Source of the DNA: Zeaxanthinibacter enoshimensis
Lineage (GTDB): Bacteria; Bacteroidota; Bacteroidia; Flavobacteriales; Flavobacteriaceae
NCBI RefSeq assembly: GCF_004362865.1
Contig: NZ_SNYI01000001.1
Coordinates: 620,001 to 684,000, forward strand
Direction of reading: 5' to 3'
Length of the DNA stretch: 64,000 bases
Below the pieces are notes generated by a model. The model did not search any database. It saw only the letters and a list, made by a program, of their open reading frames with translations, and had not been told where the DNA came from. Made by a program: the position numbers and the translations under genes. Shown here one piece after another: positions 9,305 through 18,444 of the stretch (position 1 is its first letter; each line of letters begins with the position of its first letter).

Positions 9305-9331
9305 TAAAAAAACCCTGCAAAAGCAGGGTTT
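9305..9331 (-). terminator. Rho-independent terminator of the atp operon
   Basis: Arms 9310-9318 and 9323-9331 pair perfectly (9 bp, GC-rich core) around a 4-nt loop. Read on the minus strand, the stem is followed by a run of seven T. It lies about 25 bp after the atpG stop codon. Confidence 0.9.
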
Positions 9332-9355
9332 ATATATTAAAAAGGATAAACGAGA

Positions 9356-10216
9356 TTACCCGTTCAGGGCTTCGGCACCACCGACGATCTCCAGGATCTC
9401 GTTGGTAATTGCAGCCTGTCTTGCCTTGTTATAGGTAAGTTTAAGCTGATCTCTTAATTCCTTGGCATTATCTGTCGCCTTGTGCATAGCGGTCATCCTT
9501 GCCCCGTGTTCACTGGCAAAGGAATCACGAACCGCTTTGTAGAGCTGTGTCTTTAAAGTCTTCGGGATCAGTTCTTCTACGATCTCCTCCTTAGAAGGTT
9601 CAAAGATGTAATCCGTGCTGAGCTGAACATCCTGCTCAAGTGGTTTGATCGGTAAGAACTGCTCTGTCAGTACAACCTGGGTAGCAGCGTTCTTAAAGTG
9701 GTTATAAACTATCTCTATCTTATCGTAGGCCCCGGAACTGAATTTATCCATCAGCTCCTCAGCAATTGCCGCTACCTGGTCAAAGGTGAGTTCGTCGTAG
9801 ACCTTGCTGTGATCGTTGATCACGGCATGACGCTTAGACAGCAGGTCTTTGGCCTTTTTACCTATAGTGACAAAATCCACTTTTTTGCCGGCATACCTGT
9901 CCTGGGCCAAAGCTACACTCTGCTTCAGCACATTGGTATTGAATGCTCCACACAATCCCCGGTTAGAAGTGATCGCTACGATCAGTACCTTGTTGACCTC
10001 CCGCTGCTCAGAATACTGTCCGCCGGAATTCTCATCCAGGCTGGCACTCAGGTTTTGCAGCAGCTCGTTCAGTTTATCCGCATAAGGTCGCATGGCCGTA
10101 ATGGCATCCTGCGCCTTTTTCAACTTTGCAGCAGATACCATTTTCATGGCACTGGTGATCTGCATGGTCGAATTAACCGATGTGATCCTGTTACGTATTT
10201 CCTTTAAATTCGCCAT
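9356..10216 (-). CDS. atpG: F1F0 ATP synthase gamma subunit
   Basis: The 286-residue gamma subunit is the rotating central stalk of F1. The N-terminal helix MANLKEIRNRITSVNSTMQITSAMKMV and the C-terminal helix (AMHKATDNAKELRDQL, NKARQAAITNEILEIVGGAEAL) are the antiparallel coiled coil typical of AtpG. The SNRGLCGAFN motif near residue 83-93 is conserved. It is the last gene of the atp operon, 68 bp after atpA, with a small hairpin in that gap and a strong terminator behind it. Confidence 0.98.
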   Translation of the reverse strand: MANLKEIRNRITSVNSTMQITSAMKMVSAAKLKKAQDAITAMRPYADKLNELLQNLSASLDENSGGQYSEQREVNKVLIVAITSNRGLCGAFNTNVLKQSVALAQDRYAGKKVDFVTIGKKAKDLLSKRHAVINDHSKVYDELTFDQVAAIAEELMDKFSSGAYDKIEIVYNHFKNAATQVVLTEQFLPIKPLEQDVQLSTDYIFEPSKEEIVEELIPKTLKTQLYKAVRDSFASEHGARMTAMHKATDNAKELRDQLKLTYNKARQAAITNEILEIVGGAEALNG

Positions 10217-10241
10217 ACACTATGGTTCTGTGGGAGGCTGG

Positions 10242-10265
10242 CCGGTGTAGTTACCACCACACCGG
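10242..10265 (-). other. Intergenic hairpin between atpA and atpG
   Basis: A 7-bp GC-rich inverted repeat (10242-10248 with 10259-10265) surrounds a 10-nt loop in the 68-bp gap between atpA and atpG. It has no T-run in the direction of transcription, so an mRNA stability or translation role is more likely than termination. Functional relevance is inference. Confidence 0.4.
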
Positions 10266-10284
10266 AAGGTTCTCCCGGCTCTTA

Positions 10285-11865
10285 CTAGTTTCTATATTTA
10301 GCAGAAAGTTCTTTTGCGACCTCTCTGAGGGTGTCGGTAATCTCATCCGTCAGTTTCCCGGCCTTCAGCTGATCCAGGGTATCCCTGTGCTTGGCATTCA
10401 GGAACTGCAGGAAGTCTCTTTCAAATTCCTTCACTTTCTCTACCGGCACATCGCGCAGCAGGTTCTTAGACCCGGCATAGATAATAGCCACCTGGTCTTC
10501 TACAGTGAAAGGATCATTCTGTGCCTGCTTCAGGATCTCAACGTTCCTACGTCCTTTTTCGATAACGTTCAGGGTCGCTGCATCAAGATCAGAACCAAAC
10601 TTGGCAAAAGCCTCCAGTTCACGGAACTGCGCCTGGTCAAGCTTCAGGGTACCAGCTACCTTCTTCATCGATTTGATCTGTGCCGATCCACCTACACGGG
10701 ATACTGAGATTCCCACGTTGATCGCCGGACGAACCCCTTGGTTAAAGAGATCCTGCTCCAGGAAGATCTGTCCGTCAGTAATAGAGATCACGTTAGTTGG
10801 GATATAAGCAGAAACGTCACCTGCCTGGGTCTCGATGATCGGAAGCGCTGTAAGCGAACCGCCACCTTTTACCATGGGCTTCAATACATCCGGAAGATCG
10901 TTCATATTCTTCGCAATGGCGTCATCATTGATCACCTTCGCTGCACGCTCGAGCAAACGCGAGTGCAGGAAGAATACGTCACCGGGGTATGCCTCACGTC
11001 CCGGTGGACGTCTGAGTAGCAGGGATACCTCACGGTAAGCAACCGCCTGCTTAGACAGGTCATCATAGATGATCAGTGCAGGACGACCGGTATCGCGGAA
11101 ATATTCCCCGATAGCTGCTCCGGCAAAAGGAGCATATACCTGCATAGGTGCAGGGTCTGATGCATTAGCTGCTACGATAGTCGTATAGGCCAAAGCTCCT
11201 TTATCTTCTAAAGTCTTCGCAATAGCCGCAACCGTAGAGGCCTTCTGACCTATGGCAACATAGATACAGTATACAGGCTCACCGGCATCGTAAAATTCTT
11301 TCTGGTTCAGGATGGTATCGATACAAACCGTAGTCTTACCGGTCTGGCGGTCACCGATCACCAGCTCACGCTGTCCCCTACCGATCGGGATCATGGCATC
11401 GATCGCCTTGATTCCGGTCTGCAGTGGCTCGTTAACCGGCTGCCTGAAAATAACTCCGGGGGCTTTACGCTCCAGGGGCATTTCATAAGTATCACCTGAG
11501 ATAGGACCTTTTCCGTCGATGGGGTTACCCAAGGTATCCACAACACGGCCTACGATACCTTCTCCTACCTTGATAGAAGCGATTCGTTGGGTACGTTTTA
11601 CAGTGGCCCCTTCTCCGACTTCCTTAGATGGTCCTAAGAGTACCACACCAACGTTGTCCTCTTCCAGGTTAAGTACAATTCCTTCAAGACCCCCTTCGAA
11701 CTCAACAAGCTCGCCGTACTGGGCATTTGAAAGACCGTAAACCCTGGCGATACCATCACCAACCTGCAATACAGTTCCTACTTCATCCAGGGAAGCGCTA
11801 GCTTCGAATCCTGATAATTGCTTCTTTAAAATTGCTGATACTTCAGCGGCTTTTACTCCTGCCAT
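10285..11865 (-). CDS. atpA: F1F0 ATP synthase alpha subunit
   Basis: The 526-residue alpha subunit forms the F1 head with beta and carries non-catalytic nucleotide sites. The Walker A sequence GDRQTGKT is at residues 171-178, the Walker B-like [10 protein letters not shown] follows, and the signature [14 protein letters not shown] is near residue 370-385. N-terminal beta barrel, nucleotide-binding core and C-terminal helical bundle are complete. The gene lies 49 bp after atpH. The catalytic beta subunit gene (atpD) is not in this window, as usual for Bacteroidota, where atpD-atpC sit elsewhere. Confidence 0.98.
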   Translation of the reverse strand: MAGVKAAEVSAILKKQLSGFEASASLDEVGTVLQVGDGIARVYGLSNAQYGELVEFEGGLEGIVLNLEEDNVGVVLLGPSKEVGEGATVKRTQRIASIKVGEGIVGRVVDTLGNPIDGKGPISGDTYEMPLERKAPGVIFRQPVNEPLQTGIKAIDAMIPIGRGQRELVIGDRQTGKTTVCIDTILNQKEFYDAGEPVYCIYVAIGQKASTVAAIAKTLEDKGALAYTTIVAANASDPAPMQVYAPFAGAAIGEYFRDTGRPALIIYDDLSKQAVAYREVSLLLRRPPGREAYPGDVFFLHSRLLERAAKVINDDAIAKNMNDLPDVLKPMVKGGGSLTALPIIETQAGDVSAYIPTNVISITDGQIFLEQDLFNQGVRPAINVGISVSRVGGSAQIKSMKKVAGTLKLDQAQFRELEAFAKFGSDLDAATLNVIEKGRRNVEILKQAQNDPFTVEDQVAIIYAGSKNLLRDVPVEKVKEFERDFLQFLNAKHRDTLDQLKAGKLTDEITDTLREVAKELSAKYRN

Positions 11866-11889
11866 TTTCTATTAGATAAATACAGTAAG

Positions 11890-11903
11890 CCGGCACAGGC
11901 CGG
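11890..11903 (-). other. Intergenic hairpin between atpH and atpA
   Basis: A perfect 5-bp GC-only stem (11890-11894 with 11899-11903) with a 4-nt loop sits in the 49-bp gap between atpH and atpA, about 25 bp before the atpA start. No T-run follows. It may act on mRNA processing or translation initiation. Confidence 0.35.
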
Positions 11904-11914
11904 TATACTATAGG

Positions 11915-12454
11915 TTATAGACTATTCGTAAATTCTCTTTTAATATTATTCAATTGCGTCGCGATGCTGGCATCGTACTGCATATCCCCGATCCTGAGGA
12001 CAAATCCACCAAGGATCTCCTCATCTACTTTATTGGTCAGGGTAACTTTGTTCTCTGTCATGGAAGCGATCTGCTTCAGGGCCTTCTTTTCGATTTCCGG
12101 GGTCATAGGAACGGCCGTAGTGATCACAGCTTCCTCTTCTCCCTTTTTCTCCCTGTACAGTACCAGGTATTTAAATGCCACTTCTCTCAGCATTCCAATC
12201 CTCTTGTTATCGACCAGCATGCTAAGCACACCTTCGGTCATCGGGTTGATACCTTTGAAAAGCGCGGTCAGGGCTTCTTTCTTATCCGATCCTTTTATTA
12301 CCGGGTTCCCCAGCATATCCTCCACCTCTTTATTCGAAGAAACGGTTTGTACGATCTGTTGCATATCCTGCTCAACAGCATCGGCAACCTTTTTCTCAAG
12401 GGCAAGGTCCAGGATCGCCCTGGCATATCTTATTGCGGCTCTGGAATCGTTCAT
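11915..12454 (-). CDS. atpH: F1F0 ATP synthase delta subunit
   Basis: The 179-residue delta subunit joins the peripheral b stalk to the top of F1. It shows the typical N-terminal helical domain (RAAIRYARAILDLALEKKVADAVEQDMQ) and the C-terminal conserved EEILGGFVLRIGDMQYDASIATQL. The start lies 4 bp after the atpF stop codon, so the two are tightly coupled. Length is normal. Confidence 0.96.
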   Translation of the reverse strand: MNDSRAAIRYARAILDLALEKKVADAVEQDMQQIVQTVSSNKEVEDMLGNPVIKGSDKKEALTALFKGINPMTEGVLSMLVDNKRIGMLREVAFKYLVLYREKKGEEEAVITTAVPMTPEIEKKALKQIASMTENKVTLTNKVDEEILGGFVLRIGDMQYDASIATQLNNIKREFTNSL

Positions 12455-12458
12455 GAGC

Positions 12459-12962
12459 TTAGGCGTTCATTTTTATATCCCCCAACAAAGAGTCAACCAG
12501 TTCCAGTTGCTTCTTGTTTTCAGATAATTTTTCTTTAAGCACTTTTTCAGCAATAGCAACAGAAAGCTCAGCAACCTGGTTCTTGATATCTGCCACGGCC
12601 GCCTTTTTCTCACTTTCAATAGTAAGTTGCGCCTGTTTGATCATTTTATCGCCTTCTACCTTAGCCAGGTCACGGGCATCGGAAACTATTTTTTCCTTGA
12701 TCTCACGGGCCTCTTTCAACATAGATTCGCGCTCTGCTCTTGCCTCTTTAAGTAACCTCTCGCTGTCTGCAGTAACATTCTGCATTTCTCTCTTGGCATC
12801 CTCTGCTGCAGCCAGTGCACTCCTTATACCTTCCTCGCGATCATTCACCGCGTTGAGTATAGGTCCCCAGGCAAACTTTCTGAGTAACCCCAGTAAGATG
12901 AGGAACAATACGGTCATCCAGACGAACAGGCCTAACGAAAAATCGGATAATAGCTTTTCCAT
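12459..12962 (-). CDS. atpF: F1F0 ATP synthase b subunit
   Basis: The 167-residue b subunit forms the peripheral stalk. It has one N-terminal membrane helix (LGLFVWMTVLFLILLGLL), then a long charged coiled coil rich in Ala, Glu and Lys that ends near SLLGDIKMNA. The motif FAWGPILNAVNDRE directly after the membrane helix is typical of AtpF. It lies 81 bp after atpE, a gap that holds an attenuator-like hairpin. Confidence 0.97.
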   Translation of the reverse strand: MEKLLSDFSLGLFVWMTVLFLILLGLLRKFAWGPILNAVNDREEGIRSALAAAEDAKREMQNVTADSERLLKEARAERESMLKEAREIKEKIVSDARDLAKVEGDKMIKQAQLTIESEKKAAVADIKNQVAELSVAIAEKVLKEKLSENKKQLELVDSLLGDIKMNA

Positions 12963-12990
12963 ATGTCTTTATTTTATGCTTTTAATTTTT

Positions 12991-13031
12991 AAAAAGGCAA
13001 GGCCACAACCAACCGTTATGGCCAATTGCCT
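12991..13031 (-). terminator. Attenuator-like hairpin between atpE and atpF
   Basis: On the minus strand, 13 bp after the atpE stop, an 11-bp stem (12995-13005 with 13019-13023 and 13026-13031, with a 2-nt bulge at 13024-13025) encloses a 13-nt loop and is followed by TTTTT. This resembles a rho-independent terminator inside the operon. Partial termination or 3'-end protection here would raise atpE mRNA over the distal genes, matching the need for about ten or more c subunits per complex. Pairing is seen; the regulatory effect is inference. Confidence 0.55.
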
Positions 13032-13043
13032 CATTTTTTTGGC

Positions 13044-13247
<204 letters not shown>

Positions 13248-13278
13248 TTAAAAATTAAAAAAATTCAACTTACTACTA

Positions 13279-13292
13279 CTGCCGGCGGGCAG
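13279..13292 (-). other. Intergenic hairpin between atpB and atpE
   Basis: A 5-bp GC-rich stem (13279-13283 with 13288-13292) with a 4-nt loop lies just after the atpB stop, in the 67-bp gap before atpE. A T-rich stretch follows about 15 nt later on the minus strand, not directly at the stem. It could mark an mRNA processing point that separates atpE. Confidence 0.35.
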
Positions 13293-13302
13293 CAGACACC
13301 CA

Positions 13303-14430
13303 TTATAAATGAGCGATTTCTCCTTCGTGCTCCTCGTGATGTTCTTCCGAGGCAAACCCGAAATATAGGGCAGACAGCATCGTAAAGATATATGCCTGCA
13401 GCAGGGCCACCAATACCTCTATCAGGGATATGGCAAATGCCAGTGCAAAGGATAACGGGCTTCCGATCCAGCTTTTGAATATAAACATAAGTCCGATCAG
13501 GCTCATCAGTACGATGTGTCCTGCAGTCATGTTTGCATATAGACGGATCAGCAGTGAAAAAGGTTTTACTATGGTTCCCAGTAATTCGATAGGAACAAGA
13601 ATTATGTACAACGGAATCTTTGCGATCCAGGGCATAGTGTCCCCTAATGGATCAAAAAGGTGCTTCCAATATGTTTTAGTACCTGTAAAAGAGGTGATCA
13701 GGAAGGTCATCAGTGCAAGAGCGAATGTTATAGCAATGTTCCCGGTGACATTTACTCCCAGCGGAGTCAACCCGAATATATTAAGGAACCAGATGAAAAA
13801 GAAAATGGTCAGCAGGAAGGGCATGTATTTGCGGTAACGCTTCTCCCCAATGTTTGGCCTGGCGATCTCATCCCTGATATATAGTACGATAGGCTCCATA
13901 AAGCGCCATATCCCCTTCGGCATGTTATTATTTTTCGCATAAGACCTCGCAAGACTGCTGAACATCCAAAGGATCAGCAGACCCGTGATAAAGATCATCA
14001 CTACGTTCTTGGTAATAGAGAGATCAAGAGGCTTGTCGTTCATCACCTTGTGATCATCGCCGTAGCGGATCTCCCCATCGGCATTGGTCTCGTAGATCTT
14101 ATTATGGTACAGCTTGTAGTAAGAGCCGTCTACCTCGGCCACTGTTTCCCCGTGGTGGAATTTGGAAGAAGAAAATACCTTCAGACCCTCATCCCAGATT
14201 ATTACAGGTAACGGGATATCAACATAAACATGCTCCCCGTTATCCTTTGTGTAAGAAAATAAAGAGAAAGAGTGAGAATCCTTCAAGTGATGCTCAATGT
14301 ACTCTTTGATCTCTGTCTTCTTGTCTTTTTCAGGTGCTTCCCCAGCTTCTTTTGCATCTTTCGCAAAGCTCGTGAAGCTCATCAAAAGTGCGGAAACAAT
14401 AAGAAATTTACTCAGTAATGTATTTCGCAT
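13303..14430 (-). CDS. atpB: F1F0 ATP synthase a subunit
   Basis: The 375-residue a subunit forms the proton half-channels of F0. The core (about 130-365) has five or six membrane helices, with the essential arginine in SLLIRLYANMTAGH and the C-terminal EVLVALLQAYIFTML. As in other Bacteroidota the N-terminus is extended: a signal peptide (residues 1-23, ending SFA) and about 100 mostly hydrophilic residues (EYIEHHLKDSHSFS, YVDIPLPVIIWDEGLKVF) that should lie in the periplasm. It is preceded by a small membrane gene and an atpZ-like gene, as in other atp operons. Confidence 0.97.
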   Translation of the reverse strand: MRNTLLSKFLIVSALLMSFTSFAKDAKEAGEAPEKDKKTEIKEYIEHHLKDSHSFSLFSYTKDNGEHVYVDIPLPVIIWDEGLKVFSSSKFHHGETVAEVDGSYYKLYHNKIYETNADGEIRYGDDHKVMNDKPLDLSITKNVVMIFITGLLILWMFSSLARSYAKNNNMPKGIWRFMEPIVLYIRDEIARPNIGEKRYRKYMPFLLTIFFFIWFLNIFGLTPLGVNVTGNIAITFALALMTFLITSFTGTKTYWKHLFDPLGDTMPWIAKIPLYIILVPIELLGTIVKPFSLLIRLYANMTAGHIVLMSLIGLMFIFKSWIGSPLSFALAFAISLIEVLVALLQAYIFTMLSALYFGFASEEHHEEHEGEIAHL

Positions 14431-14536
14431 AATGCCCTTACGTATAGGTCCCTAAAAATCCGTGCAAATGTAAGCTATTCTCTCAAAAAGGGAAAAGCAT
14501 TTTAGCTTTATTTTAAGCAGGTGAATGACAGTGGGC

Positions 14537-14941
14537 TTAGCTCTTCTCGTTTTCCATATTGCGAAGTATCCTGGCAACCCATACTGTTTCCCATACCAGG
14601 CTGATCACGTAAGGGATGAAAAACGCAGCAAATTCGGGCCGGGACATGTCACCGTCTGCCAGGTATGCCGGGTAAAATAGCAGGAAGAATACGAGGAATT
14701 TTAACAGGCTTCCTCCCATAAAAAGGAAACCTATCTGGGAACTCAGCTTATACCTCAGCCTGTATAAAGCAAAGAATATGATGAATGCCAGTGCCAGGTT
14801 GACCACATAGCATAGCGAGATCATATTATCAAAAAGCGGAAGCCCAATTCGGGATAAAATAAAAAGGTGAATAGCAAAGGCCAGCCCCATTACGAGGATA
14901 GCGCCTGACAGGAAAATTGCCAGGACATGTTTATTGCCCAT
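14537..14941 (-). CDS. Small membrane protein of the atp operon (DUF6168-like)
   Basis: The ATG at 14941 gives 134 residues with four hydrophobic helices (HVLAIFLSGAILVMGLAFAI, MISLCYVVNLALAFIIFFAL, IGFLFMGGSLLKFLVFFLLF, FIPYVISLVWETVWV). A TTG at 14977 would add 12 hydrophilic residues that overlap the atpZ-like gene and is less likely. The position between the AtpZ-like protein and atpB is that of the AtpI-type accessory genes, so a part in F0 assembly or ion supply is reasonable inference. The family name is from memory and uncertain. Confidence 0.72.
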   Translation of the reverse strand: MGNKHVLAIFLSGAILVMGLAFAIHLFILSRIGLPLFDNMISLCYVVNLALAFIIFFALYRLRYKLSSQIGFLFMGGSLLKFLVFFLLFYPAYLADGDMSRPEFAAFFIPYVISLVWETVWVARILRNMENEKS

Positions 14942-14942
14942 A

Positions 14943-15176
14943 TCAGTACTTGATTCTTTTGATCTGCCTGAGGACAACCCAGAGCGCCATAGCGAGGCCC
15001 AGCAAGGTGCCGATCAGTGTGAATATCTTTTTTTCATTCTCATAGTGGGTGTCCAGCCATTTACCTCCTTTGGCACCGAGGTAGATGAGAATACCCATCT
15101 CAGCAGCGATCCCCGATAACAGGGCAACGTTTTTGAGGGTACTATTTTTCTTTTCAGGTTGTTTTGGCTGCTTCAT
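14943..15176 (-). CDS. atpZ: AtpZ/AtpI family F0F1 accessory protein
   Basis: The 77-residue protein has two membrane helices (NVALLSGIAAEMGILIYLGAKGG and KIFTLIGTLLGLAMALWVVL) separated by a short polar loop with GKWLDTHY, the pattern of the AtpZ/AtpI family. These small proteins sit at the head of atp operons and help c-ring assembly or Mg2+ uptake. Its start overlaps the end of the bactofilin gene by 23 bp, and its stop is one base before the next ATG, so coupling is strong. Confidence 0.85.
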   Translation of the reverse strand: MKQPKQPEKKNSTLKNVALLSGIAAEMGILIYLGAKGGKWLDTHYENEKKIFTLIGTLLGLAMALWVVLRQIKRIKY

Positions 15177-15621
15177 TGCTGTTGCCCCTTAGCGGAGCTT
15201 TAAATGAGGTGGTAGATTTTGCGGGGTTCTGATCCGACCCGGACTTCAGGTTCCCTTCACCTTTTCCTTTCATATTACAATTGGCATTGAAGGTAGCGCC
15301 GGGTTCCACTGCAAGTTTAGCCACGGAAACAGTGCCCTCTATTACCGCAGAGGATTTCAGGGTAAGCAGTTCTGAAACCAATAATTCTCCATTGAAGTTG
15401 CCTTCAATATCTGCGTTAACACATTCTACTTTCCCATGGATATATCCATCTTTCCCGATAACTACTTTCCCGGAAGTTTTTACATTCCCATCCAGTTTCC
15501 CGTCAATACGGAAATCGGCCTCGGAGATGATGTCTCCTTTTATCTTGGTATTCCTCCCTATTCGGTTGGGTTGTGCGCCTGTTTCGTTCATAGCTCTGGG
15601 TTTTTTGTTGTCTGAAAACAT
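15154..15621 (-). CDS. Bactofilin (polymer-forming cytoskeletal protein)
   Basis: The 155-residue protein has the bactofilin core (about 20-110), a right-handed beta helix built of short repeats: TKIKGDIISEADFRIDG, GKLDGNVKTSGKVVIG, GYIHGKVECVNADIEG. The N- and C-terminal tails are polar and disordered. Bactofilins polymerise without nucleotide into filaments or membrane-bound sheets. It starts 3 bp after the sprE stop and overlaps the atpZ-like gene, so it links a secretion/motility gene to the ATP synthase operon. Its role here is unknown; shape or envelope scaffolding is typical. Confidence 0.9.
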   Translation of the reverse strand: MFSDNKKPRAMNETGAQPNRIGRNTKIKGDIISEADFRIDGKLDGNVKTSGKVVIGKDGYIHGKVECVNADIEGNFNGELLVSELLTLKSSAVIEGTVSVAKLAVEPGATFNANCNMKGKGEGNLKSGSDQNPAKSTTSFKAPLRGNSNEAAKTT

Positions 15622-15624
15622 GGA

Positions 15625-18183
15625 TTAAGGTTTTGGGGTTGAAATAAATTGCTGGTAGTCAGCCAGATTCTTATGTACTTGGATGGTTTTATAATTATCG
15701 GACAAAATTACAAAATTCTCAAAATCAATACGGTAATCCCTGTTGATTTTTAAAAGTTCAACATAACCCAGGGCAAAATCGCGCGATTTAAACCCATGAA
15801 CCACCACAAATTCTTTCTCCAGGTCGTAGATATCCATGGAGACCTTATTACTATAGTTTAGTTCTTTTATAGAATTCTCCAGTCGCCCTTTTAATTCGAG
15901 CGCTGTAGCGTGTTTGCTTCTCCTGAACGGGAATACCACCTTCCAGTTCCCCTGTCCCCCGGGAATATCCTCGCTGGTAAATTCGCGCGGTTCCAGTTTT
16001 GGCAATTGCTCCGCCACTATTTCCTGGGCTTTCCTGCCCTCCGGTAAATTAGGGTAATTCAGTGCAACATAGTTCAGGGCTTCCTTGAATTGTTCAAATC
16101 CCTGTAAACGCCCAATAGCGTTTGCCTTTAGTAACTCAAATTTAGCTACGATGGGTTCTCCGGTGTATTGGTTTATATTTTCCTCTGCGCCGGTGATAGT
16201 CCTCAGGTATTCCTGTTGCTCAAAAAGCTCGTACAAAGCTGTATATCTCGCTTCGGGGCTGTCCTTGTCTCCTACAAGAATAGCACGGGGGTTCAGGAGC
16301 AATTCTGCATAGCGGGAGGCCGGATGCTCTGAAATGATCCGTTGTTTCATCGCCTCGGCGAGTGCCGGGGAAGTCTGTTCGTAGATCTTATACAGGTTGT
16401 ACTTAGAAGGCAATACGAGCCTATCCTCCGGCGAACTATTGAGAACTTTTTCCAATTTTGCTGCAGCCAGCATAAATTCACCGAACTTCTCCTTGTAGAT
16501 CAGACCTAACTGGTAATTGGCGAAATTGCGTTCTCTTTCAAGACTGTCTATGACTGCCGGATCCCTTGGCACCCTGTCCATATAATAATCCAGCGAATAG
16601 AGCTGTTCTTCAGGAATGATCTCCCCTGCACCCGGTTGGTCTGCCTGGCTTATATCTGCGGCATCATCACTGCCCAATACTTTGTTCTTATTACTCCACC
16701 TCCAGTTATCTTCCAGTTCCCTATCTCCCCACTTATTCCTGAACTCGTTTTTGCCGTAGCCTAAAGAAGTGATATTATAGAAATAAAATTTTCCCTGGTT
16801 TTCCTTACCTCCTTTGGTACTCCCGAATTGCGCAAAACCTGCTGCCTGTTTCTGGCTTTCTTCTTTTTCCCGGGCTTCTGCTGCTGCTTTTAACCCGGCA
16901 ATATGGGTGCCGAAATATGCCAGCCGGTCATCGAGGCTCATATTGTACAACCCTATCACGCTGTCTGCATAGGCCACCTGGGCCTCGTAACTGACCACCT
17001 CTTGAAGGTTTTCTCTTTTTTTCCTGAAGGCCCTGAATTTCTTGGTGTTTTCCGGAAGGTTTGTCAGCACACTGTCATAATAAGCCCCTGCGAGGGGGTA
17101 TTGACTCTTATCAAAATGATATTCAGCCAGGCGCTCATAATTCAGGGCATTTAATTGTGAACTCCCATTGATATCCCTGAGCGACCTGTTGTAATAAGCA
17201 ATGGCCAGGCTGTCTTGTCCGTAAGCCATGTGGTATTCCCCAAGCCGGTGAAATATCTTCCCCAAATATGGCCTGTTTTCCCGGTTCTCCTCCATCCGGG
17301 TTAACTGCTCCAGCAATTCTTCACGGTTCCCCGGACTGGTTTCCGTATTCTCTATCTGTTGCAACTGGGCATTGACATAATAGATCCTGGGGGAACTGCG
17401 CTTAAGGTCAATAACTTTGTTAAAGGCGTAATTGGCACTATCCCTGTAACCGAGTTGATCATACAATTGACCAATAATATAATAGTATCTGCCTTTCTCC
17501 GGCTTTTTCCCGGTATACGCAGCTGCGATCTTCAGCTGTTGGATGGCTGTGTCCGGGATATTCAGGTTGATGTAGGCCTGGGCCATCATTGCCCTGGCGT
17601 CAGCATATTCCTGGTCCCTGAGAGATTCGTATTTCAATAACCGCTTAAGGTTCCTGAGAGCCAGTTCCTCGTTCTCGAGCCTGATATTTGTTTTCTCCCT
17701 CCATATCGTGGCCTCGTTCAGCTTATCGCTTTCGGTATACTTTCTCAGGATATAATTGAATGCTTCCAGAGCGGGGATATACCGCTGGTCAAAATACCTG
17801 GCTTTTCCCAGCAATAAAAATGCTTCATCGGTCTGCGGGTTTCTTTCGATTCCCCCGATCTCCATACTGTGTTTCTGGATCGCTTTTGTAGCCTTTTCCT
17901 CAGCGATTACGAAATTTGGATTATTGTCCTCGGAGTCGAGCTTGATCTCTTCAGTGACCTCCATCCGTTCTACCGGGAGTATCTCCCAGTAATTATCCCG
18001 GTAAGCCTCATTTAGGGTTTCCCTTCCTTTCTCAAAGGCAATACCTCCGTTATACAAGGTATTGTACTTGGTATTCAGGGCGTGCCAGTTGCGGTTGACA
18101 AAGGCATCTTTCTTCGTAGAACAGGCATGGAAAAGTATTGCCCCTAATGCGATGTAAAATATAAACTGGTAACGAAGCTTCAA
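15625..18183 (-). CDS. sprE: Gliding motility / type IX secretion lipoprotein SprE (PorW-like)
   Basis: The 852-residue protein has a lipoprotein signal (GAILFHACSTKK) and many TPR-type helical repeats over its first 430 residues (e.g. EAFLLLGKARYFDQRYIPALEAFNYI, YYIIGQLYDQLGYRDSANYAF). A conserved central segment with FYFYNITSLGYGKNEFRNKWG follows, then a second helical part and a C-terminal segment. This architecture and length match SprE of Flavobacterium johnsoniae and PorW of Porphyromonas, which are needed for the type IX secretion system and gliding. The only plausible start is a TTG at 18183: an in-frame stop lies nine codons upstream. It heads the run sprE, bactofilin, atpZ-like, atp. 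Confidence 0.8.
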   Translation of the reverse strand: MKLRYQFIFYIALGAILFHACSTKKDAFVNRNWHALNTKYNTLYNGGIAFEKGRETLNEAYRDNYWEILPVERMEVTEEIKLDSEDNNPNFVIAEEKATKAIQKHSMEIGGIERNPQTDEAFLLLGKARYFDQRYIPALEAFNYILRKYTESDKLNEATIWREKTNIRLENEELALRNLKRLLKYESLRDQEYADARAMMAQAYINLNIPDTAIQQLKIAAAYTGKKPEKGRYYYIIGQLYDQLGYRDSANYAFNKVIDLKRSSPRIYYVNAQLQQIENTETSPGNREELLEQLTRMEENRENRPYLGKIFHRLGEYHMAYGQDSLAIAYYNRSLRDINGSSQLNALNYERLAEYHFDKSQYPLAGAYYDSVLTNLPENTKKFRAFRKKRENLQEVVSYEAQVAYADSVIGLYNMSLDDRLAYFGTHIAGLKAAAEAREKEESQKQAAGFAQFGSTKGGKENQGKFYFYNITSLGYGKNEFRNKWGDRELEDNWRWSNKNKVLGSDDAADISQADQPGAGEIIPEEQLYSLDYYMDRVPRDPAVIDSLERERNFANYQLGLIYKEKFGEFMLAAAKLEKVLNSSPEDRLVLPSKYNLYKIYEQTSPALAEAMKQRIISEHPASRYAELLLNPRAILVGDKDSPEARYTALYELFEQQEYLRTITGAEENINQYTGEPIVAKFELLKANAIGRLQGFEQFKEALNYVALNYPNLPEGRKAQEIVAEQLPKLEPREFTSEDIPGGQGNWKVVFPFRRSKHATALELKGRLENSIKELNYSNKVSMDIYDLEKEFVVVHGFKSRDFALGYVELLKINRDYRIDFENFVILSDNYKTIQVHKNLADYQQFISTPKP

Positions 18184-18241
18184 ATCGTAAGGTATCTGTT
18201 CGTAATCTTAACTTAAAATACGTCTCTTTATTATACCAGTA

Positions 18242-18301
18242 CTACTGTAATTCTTGCTTTAGTACAGCTAAAAAAGCGGATGCAATGTGGGCCCAGGTCA
18301 T
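18242..18301 (-). other. Short reading frame, possible gene remnant
   Basis: In the 285-bp gap between sprE and the ferredoxin reductase gene, a minus-strand frame encodes 19 residues starting MTWAHIASAFLAVL and ending at a TAG. The frame stays open further upstream of the ATG. The composition looks protein-like (similar to the tail of a glycosyltransferase), so this could be a gene remnant or chance. The rest of the gap is AT-rich with one promoter-like element. Confidence 0.2.
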
Positions 18302-18444
18302 ATCGATACTTAAAATACCATGAAACCTTAATGAGGAGTGGTGACGTGAACTTTTTGACACTGAGTATTCTTAAGGTTATACATATGCCTGCATTTTAAG
18401 CTATTTTTTAGTCTTTAGTCATTAATAATAGTTCCAGCTTTTCT

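Noticed and set aside
11954-12538. Plus-strand frames of about 190 residues across the atpH/atpF region
   Set aside because: Both overlap atpH on the opposite strand; sequence is a shadow without family resemblance.
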